Assembly: GCA_019639175.1 (NCBI GenBank)
Contig: JAHBSK010000001.1
Location: 186,001 to 250,000 of the forward strand
DNA: 64,000 nt
From: Acidobacteriota bacterium
GTDB lineage: Bacteria; Acidobacteriota; Blastocatellia; Pyrinomonadales; Pyrinomonadaceae
Reading direction: 5' to 3'
Shown here: positions 44,549-51,705 of the stretch, one piece after another
How the letters are laid out: the number at the start of each line of letters is the position of its first letter
How positions within the stretch are numbered: position 1 is the first letter of the stretch
Program-made: the position numbers and the translations under genes
The notes under the pieces: model-generated
Databases searched by the model: none
Told to the model about the DNA's origin: nothing
The model's input: the letters and a program-made list of their open reading frames with translations, nothing else

Positions 44549-45567
44549 TTTGCGGCCTCCTTTCTGAGGGCGTCGAGTTTCGCAGTGGCTTTGCCTGAGC
44601 GAATGCTTTCGCGAGCAAGGCTGACGGCATCTTTCAAATTGTCGGCTCCGCCTGTCAGGGCGATGGCTGCGGCGGCGTTGATGACGACGATGTCCTGTAC
44701 GGGTTCGCCCGCATATTTTCCGTTCAGAACGTCTTCTATCAGCCGCGCGCTTTCGGCAGGAGACGCTGCACGAAAATTCTCGGTCAAAGCTTCGTTGAGT
44801 CCCGCATCCGAAGGTAATATCTCAAACTCCCGCATCGTTGTGCCGTCGATCTGGGCAATATAAGTTTTTCCGGCAAGCGTGATCTCGTCCAGACCGTCGC
44901 TGCCATGGACGATCCAGCTTCGTTTTGTGCCGAGGCGGGCAAGCGCGTTCGCCATTTTTGGCACAAGTTGACGATCCCACACACCGATGATCTGAAAGGG
45001 AGCGTTTGCCGGATTGCACAGCGGCCCGACGCAATTAAAGATCGTCGGAAAGCCGAGACCGCGCCTGACCTTTCCCAATGTCGGCGACAGACGATGGTAA
45101 TTTGGCGCGAACATAAAACAGATGCCAAATTCATTAAGGTTGCGCTCGACTGCTTCAGGCGTCGCGGCGGCATCGACATTAAGCTCCGCCAGAACGTCGG
45201 CGCTTCCCGAATTGCTTGTCGCGGCCTTGTTGCCGTGTTTGGCGACCGGTATTCCGTGACCTGCGACCGTAAATGCGGCGGCGGTCGATACGTTAAAAGT
45301 TTTTGCCTTGCTTCCGCCCGTGCCGACGATGTCCACAAAATCTTTATGACGCGAAGCTATGCTTCTACAGCGTCGGCGCATCAGAGCGGCAACCTGAAAT
45401 ATCTCGTCTTCGGTAAAGCCTTTCTCGTTCCATTGGCGAAGCACGGAAGCGATCAGAGTTTCGTCCGATTCGCCGATCATGGCATCAAGAAATTCTTCGG
45501 TATCGGCAACGGCAAGGTCGCCGCCTTTGCCAAATTCGCCAATGTATCTATGCAGGATATTGCTCAT
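44545..45567 (-). CDS. trpD: Anthranilate phosphoribosyltransferase
   Basis: 340 aa. The signature VGTGGSKAKTFNVSTAAAFTVAGHGIPVAKHGNKAAT contains the PRPP-binding GTGG and KHGN motifs. It is monofunctional: there is no glutamine-amidotransferase domain fused in front, as in E. coli TrpGD. Overlaps trpE by four bases. Confidence 0.96.
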   Translation of the reverse strand: MSNILHRYIGEFGKGGDLAVADTEEFLDAMIGESDETLIASVLRQWNEKGFTEDEIFQVAALMRRRCRSIASRHKDFVDIVGTGGSKAKTFNVSTAAAFTVAGHGIPVAKHGNKAATSNSGSADVLAELNVDAAATPEAVERNLNEFGICFMFAPNYHRLSPTLGKVRRGLGFPTIFNCVGPLCNPANAPFQIIGVWDRQLVPKMANALARLGTKRSWIVHGSDGLDEITLAGKTYIAQIDGTTMREFEILPSDAGLNEALTENFRAASPAESARLIEDVLNGKYAGEPVQDIVVINAAAAIALTGGADNLKDAVSLARESIRSGKATAKLDALRKEAAK

Positions 45568-47036
45568 AGGCCTCCTGTTTCGGCTATCTCGATCGCCTTT
45601 AGCAAGGCTGCGGCCTTGTTGACCGTTTCCTGAAATTCAGATGCAGGGACCGAGTCCGCGACGATGCCCGCTCCGGCCTGAACCGCGGCGACGCCGTTCT
45701 CAAGAACAAGAGTCCTGATGGCGATGCACGTATCCATATTGCCCGCGTAATCAAAATAACCGACGGCGCCGGAATAGATGCCGCGAGGCGTCGGTTCCAG
45801 CCGGCTGATCATCTCAATGGCGGCGACCTTTGGCGCGCCGGAGACCGTTCCCGCCGGAAAGCACGAGGCAAGCGCGTCAAAACGGTCAAGGCCGTCACGG
45901 AGCTTTGCCGAAAGGTGGCTGACAAGATGCTGAACGTGAGAATATTTCTCAACCGTCATCAAACCCGTGACCTCGACCGAACCGAACTCCGCTACACGGC
46001 CAAGATCATTTCGGCCTAGATCGACAAGCATCCGGTGTTCCGCAACTTCTTTTTTATCCGCCGCCATTTCCTTTGCCAGCCGTTCGTCGTCATCGGGTGT
46101 TTTTCCTCGCGGACGTGTTCCGGCGATAGGGCGATATTCAAGATGCCCGCTGCGGCTTCTGACAAGCATCTCCGGCGAAGCTCCGATAATGGAACGGCCG
46201 TTGATATTTATCAGAAACATATACGGCGACGGGTTCAGCGAACGCATCGCCCGGTAAATGGAAACTGCCGTTGCGTCGGTCGGGCGCGTAAAGCATTGCG
46301 ACAGGACGACCTGATATGCTTCGCCCGCAAAAATATATTCCTTTACAGTTTCGACGGCCTTTTCAAAATCTTCCTGTGTGAAGTTGGCCGTGACCGTTTG
46401 CGGGATCGTGTTCGGCTGAGTTTTCGGAATGCTGACGGGCAGCGTTTCCAGTTTTTCGCGGAGATGCAGGTTTGTTGTCCGTGCGTTCTGAAACATTTCG
46501 TCCAGCCGAGCGTCATCGCCCTCGGCCTCATCAATGAAAACCAGCGTGACGATCTTTATCACCTGCTTTGCGTGGTCAAAGGCAATGACCGTCCTGCAGA
46601 ACATGAACGCGGCCTCGTTCTCATCCGGTTGCAGCGACCTCGCAAGACGCGGCTCGAACCACGCCGAACAGGAAAAATTCATCGCTCCGATGGCTCCGCC
46701 GGCAAAGCCCGGAAGCGACCCGTCATCCTCGATGGTGAACCGGCTGAAATGATCGCGGAGAAATGTGAGAATGGACGTTTCGACCGGCCGTTCACCCGAT
46801 CCGTCACGGTAAATATGAAAAGCATTGTTTCCGGTGACCGTAAATTCGGGATCGGCACCGATGAAGGAATATCGTGCCAGCGTTTCGCCGCCCTCGACCG
46901 ATTCGAGCAGAAAAGAACCGCCTTTCTCATCGGCGAGTTTCAGATAAATGGCAAGCGGCGTCAGCAGATCGGCCGGCATCGTGTGAACGACCGGAACCAC
47001 GTTCGCGCTTTGTAAATAACTGCTCGAAGTCATCAT
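45564..47036 (-). CDS. trpE: Anthranilate synthase component I
   Basis: 490 aa from the ATG at 47034-47036 (MMTSSSYLQSANVVPVVHTM); a second ATG three bases later is possible. Chorismate-utilising signature: RPIAGTRPRGKTPDDDE, MLVDLGRNDLGRVAEFGS, FPAGTVSGAPKVAAIEMI and YSGAVGYFDYAGNMDT. The feedback-binding LLES motif near residue 38 is present. No trpG adjoins the operon, so the glutaminase partner is elsewhere (perhaps a shared pabA) or ammonia is used. The longer frame upstream reads through the attenuator and is rejected. Confidence 0.95.
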   Translation of the reverse strand: MMTSSSYLQSANVVPVVHTMPADLLTPLAIYLKLADEKGGSFLLESVEGGETLARYSFIGADPEFTVTGNNAFHIYRDGSGERPVETSILTFLRDHFSRFTIEDDGSLPGFAGGAIGAMNFSCSAWFEPRLARSLQPDENEAAFMFCRTVIAFDHAKQVIKIVTLVFIDEAEGDDARLDEMFQNARTTNLHLREKLETLPVSIPKTQPNTIPQTVTANFTQEDFEKAVETVKEYIFAGEAYQVVLSQCFTRPTDATAVSIYRAMRSLNPSPYMFLININGRSIIGASPEMLVRSRSGHLEYRPIAGTRPRGKTPDDDERLAKEMAADKKEVAEHRMLVDLGRNDLGRVAEFGSVEVTGLMTVEKYSHVQHLVSHLSAKLRDGLDRFDALASCFPAGTVSGAPKVAAIEMISRLEPTPRGIYSGAVGYFDYAGNMDTCIAIRTLVLENGVAAVQAGAGIVADSVPASEFQETVNKAAALLKAIEIAETGGL

Positions 47037-47043
47037 TTCTGAC

Positions 47044-47078
47044 AAAAAAATCCGCCTGCAAAGTATATTGACAGGCGG
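47044..47078 (-). terminator. Attenuator-like intrinsic terminator in the trp leader
   Basis: On the minus strand, the stem CCGCCTG...CAGGCGG (47052-47078, seven perfect pairs, 13-base loop) is followed by A and seven Ts (47044-47050). It ends eight bases before the trpE ATG, the position of a classical attenuator. Confidence 0.9.
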
Positions 47079-47107
47079 CGTGAGGTTAACTAGATTTCCG
47101 GTTTTGG

Positions 47108-47206
47108 CTAAAAAAAGCAGAGAACAGGAACAGAGAACACGACCGCTGATGCCCGCCATGTTCGCCAGTTGTTCACAATTATATTTTTCTCGCTTCTTGT
47201 TCGCAT
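47108..47206 (-). CDS. trpL: Trp operon leader peptide with two Trp codons
   Basis: 32 codons, ATG at 47204-47206, stop TAG at 47108-47110. It reads MRTRSEKNIIV NNWRTWRA..., with Trp at codons 14 and 17. It sits between a promoter and the terminator at 47044-47078. No clear Shine-Dalgarno; given the promoter position it may be leaderless. A GTG in frame at codon 11 is another start. Position, size and W-x-x-W content are those of an attenuation leader. GGCGG just after the second TGG codon can pair with the CCGCC of the terminator's 5' arm. Confidence 0.7.
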   Translation of the reverse strand: MRTRSEKNIIVNNWRTWRASAVVFSVPVLCFF

Positions 47207-47216
47207 CTTTCGGATA

Positions 47217-47246
47217 ATCTTACGCAAGGCACCGATGAAATGTCAA
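47217..47246 (-). promoter_or_regulatory. Promoter of the trp operon
   Basis: Minus strand: TTGACA (47241-47246), 18-base spacer, TAAGAT (47217-47222). Transcription would start near 47210, just ahead of the leader ORF. A TATAAT-like hexamer further downstream lacks a -35 partner. Confidence 0.7.
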
Positions 47247-47269
47247 TCGGTAAATATAAACAAGTGTTA

Positions 47270-47650
47270 TCAAATGCGTTCTAATATTACCTGAGCCACA
47301 GCAGCTTCGCGGGTGTGTGACAGGGAAATGTGGATCCGTGCTGCTCCGAGTTCCTGCATCAGCCTGTCTGCCTCATTGCTTATGGCCAACGACGGAGCGC
47401 CGTTCCCGTCATTGACGACCTCGACATCGTGCCACGATAATTTTCCCCGCCAGCCCGTTTTTAACGCTTTGAAAAAAGCCTCTTTTGCGGCAAAGCGAGC
47501 GGCGTACGACTGATAAGCGGCTGCTCCGCGCGATTCGCAATACGCTCTTTCCGCAGGCGTGAAAATGCGTTCCGCAAAACGCGGCGTTCTGGTTATGGCA
47601 TCGCGGATGCGATAGACTTCCACTATGTCAATGCCGGTCGAAACTATCAT
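47270..47650 (-). CDS. acpS: Holo-acyl-carrier-protein synthase
   Basis: 126 aa. It transfers phosphopantetheine from CoA to apo-ACP. STGIDIVEVYRIRDAI with the metal Asp, and AARFAAKEAFFKALKTGWRGKLSWHDVEV with the Glu/Lys, mark the AcpS family. HISLSHTREAAVAQVIL closes the domain. It overlaps the divergent pgeF gene by 26 bases at its 5' end. Confidence 0.95.
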   Translation of the reverse strand: MIVSTGIDIVEVYRIRDAITRTPRFAERIFTPAERAYCESRGAAAYQSYAARFAAKEAFFKALKTGWRGKLSWHDVEVVNDGNGAPSLAISNEADRLMQELGAARIHISLSHTREAAVAQVILERI

Positions 47651-48482
47651 AACGAATGAGCCTGATGAGACTTTATCAGAAAGCGGCTTCTATTGGCGAG
47701 AGCGCAGCGGTGTGAAGATGCTGGTTTCCGCACGGCTGGAACAGGCGGGTTTTGCGAACGGCTTTTCGACGCGGCTCGGCGGTGTCTCGCCGTTTCCTGA
47801 GAACAGCCTCAATCTGGCAGGGTATGACGAGGACAGTGCGGAAAATATCGAAGAGAACCGCAGGCGATTTCTTTCGTTGTTCGATCATGAATTTGTGCTT
47901 GCGACCGTCTGGCAGGTGCATGGTGACGGAATAAAAGATGTCAGGACATTGGACGAGGCCAGGAACGGCAATGACAAGTTTGACGCAGTTGTTTCTGCAA
48001 CGCCGGATATTCTTGTAGGTGTAAAGACCGCAGATTGTGTGCCGGTCCTGATCGCCGATCCTGTCGGCAAAAGTTTTGCAGCGGTTCACGCAGGCTGGCG
48101 CGGAACGGCGGCGGCGATAGTCGCCAAAGCGGTCAGAAATCTTTCCGGTGAATATGGAGCGAAGCCGGAGAATATGCTTGCGGCCATCGGCCCGGCGGCG
48201 ACATGCCGGAGCTATGAGATCGGGCGGGAAGTGATGGACGCTTTTAGTGAAAATTTTGCGGACAGCGGGAAATATTTTACGGCAACGCGTGAAGGCCACG
48301 CTTTGGTCGATCTGCACGCGGCGAATCGTGATCAGTTGGTAGCTGAGGGATTGATTGAAGAGAATGTGCAGACCGCACCGTTCTGCACGATGGAACGAAC
48401 CGACCTTTTCTTTTCCTATCGCGTGGAAAAAGCGAAATTCGGAAAAACAGGCCGGCTTCTTTCAGTTATCGGCCGAATGTGA
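47625..48482 (+). CDS. pgeF: Peptidoglycan editing factor PgeF (YfiH, laccase-domain purine nucleoside phosphorylase/oxidase fold)
   Basis: 285 aa. Conserved zinc-site motifs: VWQVHGDGI, VKTADCVPVLIAD, AVHAGWRGTAAAIVAKAV, IGPAATCRSYEIG and the tail RTDLFFSYRVEKAKFGKTGRLLSVIGR. The family removes mis-incorporated amino acids in peptidoglycan stems or acts on nucleosides. The N-terminal start at 47625 overlaps acpS; internal starts (47631, or a GTG near 47712) remain possible. Confidence 0.9.
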   Translation: MSMPVETIITNEPDETLSESGFYWRERSGVKMLVSARLEQAGFANGFSTRLGGVSPFPENSLNLAGYDEDSAENIEENRRRFLSLFDHEFVLATVWQVHGDGIKDVRTLDEARNGNDKFDAVVSATPDILVGVKTADCVPVLIADPVGKSFAAVHAGWRGTAAAIVAKAVRNLSGEYGAKPENMLAAIGPAATCRSYEIGREVMDAFSENFADSGKYFTATREGHALVDLHAANRDQLVAEGLIEENVQTAPFCTMERTDLFFSYRVEKAKFGKTGRLLSVIGRM

Positions 48483-48490
48483 AGATGCGG

Positions 48491-48961
48491 CTATCTTACG
48501 CGAGCGGTCAGCGTCACATTCTGTGTCTTCGGCGGATAGCAAACCTCATCAGTGCATGCCTGATAGCGTACGGCCGCTTTGACGGTTATCGTCCTGCCGC
48601 GATAGTTTGCCGGAACCCGAACGGTGAAAGGAAACCGCACCGTTCCTTCATACACATTGATAAGGTCCGGCGAGAACTGAAACTTTCGATTCTTTCCCCG
48701 CGGATATGTTACACCCGTTACGGTTGCTCCCGTTGCGGTAAGCCTAACAGTTGTCGGGATGGCGTATTGGCTTGCCGGTTTATTGGAATTGACGTGAAGA
48801 TGTGCCGGAATGTTCAGCACGATCGTTCCGCGCGCGGAACCGCCGCGGGCCACAGTGCCGTTGCCGATAGAACCGGAAACGGTCTGTCCTTTCGCCTCCG
48901 CAACACCGCCGCCAAATGCCGCAAACAGCACAAAAACCGCCAGAATAAGTGCTTTTTTCAT
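48491..48961 (-). CDS. Secreted DsbD-alpha-like domain protein
   Basis: 156 aa from the ATG at 48959-48961, with signal peptide MKKALILAVFVLFAAFGGGVAEA. It resembles the N-terminal domain of DsbD: an immunoglobulin-like sandwich with the paired cysteines in VRYQACTDEVCYPPKT. DsbD's membrane and C-terminal domains are absent. It could relay electrons to periplasmic proteins if an inner-membrane partner exists elsewhere. Convergent with pgeF. Confidence 0.82.
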   Translation of the reverse strand: MKKALILAVFVLFAAFGGGVAEAKGQTVSGSIGNGTVARGGSARGTIVLNIPAHLHVNSNKPASQYAIPTTVRLTATGATVTGVTYPRGKNRKFQFSPDLINVYEGTVRFPFTVRVPANYRGRTITVKAAVRYQACTDEVCYPPKTQNVTLTARVR

Positions 48962-49007
48962 ATATCGATAATAGTTAGGGAGAAGAGATTCAGTTGCTTT
49001 GATGCCG

Positions 49008-49523
49008 TTACCTAAGCTCAAAGCTGTCCATCATTTTTTCAACACGCTCAACAAATTCCTCACGCTCATCTTCCAGAATTTCCACCCGAAGCTCGTACAG
49101 ATCGTTTTCGTCTTCGATAAATTTGTAAAATGAGGCGAACTTGACACTGTTGTCAGCGTGAGTGCCTTCTAACAGCATAGCGGGAAACTGCCCGATATGA
49201 AAAGAACGGGTGTTCACGACCTCGACCTCTCCGGCGATCTCGGGTTGTCTGTCGGCTATACTTTTACCCGGAGAAAAATAGATGTTCGCAGCGGCAAGCC
49301 GCATTTCCGCGGATTCTTCTGTCCCGAAATCGCGTGTGTATGCCGAGAAGATGGCATCGCCGACAGGTTCGACCGGATTGATGAACCCTTCGGGCTTGGT
49401 CAGCCTGAACCGTTCATTTTCGATCACCTCTTCGTCGTATGCTTTGGCGGCGTTCTTTTTGATCTTTGTTGAGGCGTAAACCATCAACGCGACCAGAATA
49501 AGCCCCGGTATCAATAGTTCCAT
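49008..49523 (-). CDS. Hypothetical membrane-anchored protein, 171 aa
   Basis: N-terminal helix MELLIPGLILVALMVYAST then a soluble domain with alternating strands (FINPVEPVGDAIFSAYTRDFG, VEVVNTRSFHIGQFPAMLLEGTH, DLYELRVEILEDEREEFVERVEKMMDSFEL). Family not recognised; the C-terminal half looks like a small alpha+beta domain seen in proteins carrying lipid or stress functions. It lies between the DsbD-like gene and rlmN, same strand; its 3' end overlaps only non-coding upstream sequence of the DsbD-like gene. Confidence 0.6.
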   Translation of the reverse strand: MELLIPGLILVALMVYASTKIKKNAAKAYDEEVIENERFRLTKPEGFINPVEPVGDAIFSAYTRDFGTEESAEMRLAAANIYFSPGKSIADRQPEIAGEVEVVNTRSFHIGQFPAMLLEGTHADNSVKFASFYKFIEDENDLYELRVEILEDEREEFVERVEKMMDSFELR

Positions 49524-49537
49524 GATCTCTCAAAGGT

Positions 49538-50599
49538 TCAAACGGCCTTTGCCGCAAGCTGTCCGCAGGCGGCGTAAATATCTCTGCCTCTTGGTTTTCG
49601 GACGTAAGCGGACACGCCGTTCTGTTCCAAAACTGCCTTGAAACGCTCGACCTGCACGTCATCAGGCGGAGCATATTCAAGCGGCTCGGCGGCGTTATGC
49701 GGTATCAGGTTTATCTTTACACGCCGCAGGTTGTATTGCCGCAAAAGTTCTGCCAGTTCGGCTGCCTGCTTCTCAGAATCGTTAACGCCGCCAAGCAGGA
49801 CATATTCGAACGTAAATCTTTCACCGCGTTTCAGCGTCCGTTCAAATGCCTTTGCCGCATTCAGGAGCGTGTCAAGATTCCAGCGTTTGTTTATCGGCAT
49901 CAGACGGTCGCGAAGCTCATCCGTCGGCGCCGAAAGCGATATAGCAAGGTTCGGCCTCTTTTCAAGTTTTGTGAATTCCTCGATCTTGGGAACGATGCCC
50001 GCCGTCGATACGGTAACGCGTCCGGGAACGATAAACAGCCCGTTCTCGTCGGACATCGTATCAAGAGCCTTTATCAGATTGTCGAAATTCAGGAACGGTT
50101 CGCCTGCTCCCATCGCAACGAGATTGGTTCCGTGCGGAGTTTCGCCGCCGACGCCATAAACGTCGTTCAGGACGATAATGATCTGCTCAATTATCTCGCC
50201 CGCTGTCAGGCTGCGAAGAATGCCGAGCCGTGCCGTAAGGCAAAAGTCGCATTTCAGCGCACAGCCCGATTGCGAGGAAAAGCAGATCGTGTCGCGGTTC
50301 TCCGTCGGGATAAAGACCGTTTCGACCGGATAGCCGTCATGCGTTTTCATCAGAAACCGCCGCGTTCCGTCCGATGACAGATAGCGCGATTCGACAGTGA
50401 GCGTTTCGGTCACGGCAATGTCGCGAAGTTTTTCCCGCAACGCTTTTGGCAGATCGGTCAATTCACTGAGGTTTCGGACACGCCTTTGGTGAAGCCCGCG
50501 AAATATCTGATCGGCGCGGTAACGCGGCTCGCCGTGTTCGGCAAGCAGTTCCACAAGCTCCGCGCGTGAATGACCGGTAAGATGCGGTTTTTCCGCCAT
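49538..50599 (-). CDS. rlmN: 23S rRNA (A2503-C2) and tRNA (A37-C2) methyltransferase, radical SAM
   Basis: 353 aa from the ATG at 50597-50599 (MAEKPHLTGHSRAELVELLA). Radical-SAM cluster CALKCDFC (Cx3Cx2C) near residue 115, preceded by RDTICFSSQSG, and NLVAMGAGEPFLNFDN, ISLSAPTDELRDRLMPINKRW are RlmN-specific. The C-terminal ACGQL carries the methyl-carrier Cys. Confidence 0.95.
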   Translation of the reverse strand: MAEKPHLTGHSRAELVELLAEHGEPRYRADQIFRGLHQRRVRNLSELTDLPKALREKLRDIAVTETLTVESRYLSSDGTRRFLMKTHDGYPVETVFIPTENRDTICFSSQSGCALKCDFCLTARLGILRSLTAGEIIEQIIIVLNDVYGVGGETPHGTNLVAMGAGEPFLNFDNLIKALDTMSDENGLFIVPGRVTVSTAGIVPKIEEFTKLEKRPNLAISLSAPTDELRDRLMPINKRWNLDTLLNAAKAFERTLKRGERFTFEYVLLGGVNDSEKQAAELAELLRQYNLRRVKINLIPHNAAEPLEYAPPDDVQVERFKAVLEQNGVSAYVRKPRGRDIYAACGQLAAKAV

Positions 50600-50688
50600 G
50601 ACAAATATCATAACGCAGTGAACGCCCAATGTGCATCATCGGGAAAACACCGCGTTGGTCTGTTATCATACTCAGAGATATTTTTGAG

Positions 50689-51573
50689 ATGAGAGCGCAC
50701 CTTTCATTACTAACATCCAGACAATGCCTTTTCGCAGTATTATTTGTTGTCGCCGCTGCGATCTTTGCGGGTTGTAATGCCCCGAATGTAATAACAGATA
50801 ATGCGAACGTCAACGACACGACACCTGCCGATCTGCCGAACACGGTGGACAGCGTTCACCTTCCGTACGGCAATCCTTCAAATGCCGGTGCGAACGACAA
50901 GGACAATTATCTGATCGTCGGCGAAGGCTCGGTGATCTCTTATAACGACGGTCGCGGCACGGCGAACTGGATAGCATGGCGGACAACGCGGAACGATCTG
51001 GGCAATTCGATACCGCGGCCGGATTTTCGCCACGATCCGCGTCTTCCGGCTGTCTTTGAACCCGTAGAATATTACGACTATTCCGGCAGCGATTATGACA
51101 GAGGCCATCTGGTTCCGAGTGCCGACCGTTTTGCCAACAAAAAGCTGAACAGGGAGACCTTTTATCTGACGAACATAATGCCGCAGACACCCGCGCTGAA
51201 TCAGAAACCGTGGGAAAAACTCGAATCAGAGATAAGGTCGCTTGTTCGTGCGAGGAACGGTTTTGACGCGTATCAGATAGCGGGCGGTTACGGTTCGCTC
51301 CCGACAAAAAAAGGCAGGCTGACCGCTCCGACAAACTGCTGGAAGATCGTCGTTCTGTTGCCTCGCGGTGCAAAGGCCGCAGAGATAAACGAAAGAACGC
51401 GGATCATCGCCGTCGATATGCCGAACATAAAGGGAATTGAGGATAGGCCGTGGCGGAGTTTTTCAACAACGGTGCGGGCCATCGAGGAAAAGACGGGATA
51501 TGATCTTTTCTCTGCGTTGCCGCGTGAACTTCAGGACAGGCTCGAAACACGCATGGAAATAAAAAGTCCATGA
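50689..51573 (+). CDS. Lipoprotein DNA/RNA non-specific endonuclease (NucA/NUC1 family)
   Basis: 294 aa from the ATG at 50689. Signal with lipobox FVVAAAIFAGC. The catalytic DRGH is in YDRGHLVPSADR, followed by NRETFYLTNIMPQTPALNQKPWEKLE with the metal Asn. Likely anchored in the outer or inner membrane as a nuclease for degrading extracellular nucleic acids or defence. Diverges from rlmN. Confidence 0.92.
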   Translation: MRAHLSLLTSRQCLFAVLFVVAAAIFAGCNAPNVITDNANVNDTTPADLPNTVDSVHLPYGNPSNAGANDKDNYLIVGEGSVISYNDGRGTANWIAWRTTRNDLGNSIPRPDFRHDPRLPAVFEPVEYYDYSGSDYDRGHLVPSADRFANKKLNRETFYLTNIMPQTPALNQKPWEKLESEIRSLVRARNGFDAYQIAGGYGSLPTKKGRLTAPTNCWKIVVLLPRGAKAAEINERTRIIAVDMPNIKGIEDRPWRSFSTTVRAIEEKTGYDLFSALPRELQDRLETRMEIKSP

Positions 51574-51705
51574 CGTTTGCCGACTTTCGTCCGCAAGCAT
51601 ACCTTTTCATAAGCCGTTCAGGGAGTTCTATTGTTGCCTTTTTTGTGAATGAGGTGTAAATTCCGACAATAACCTTACTCTGCCCGACCGTGGGACAAAC
51701 GAAAA

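Noticed and set aside
47036..47159. Longer TrpE start at 47159
   Set aside because: It would translate through the promoter-leader-terminator structure and adds 41 residues not in the family.
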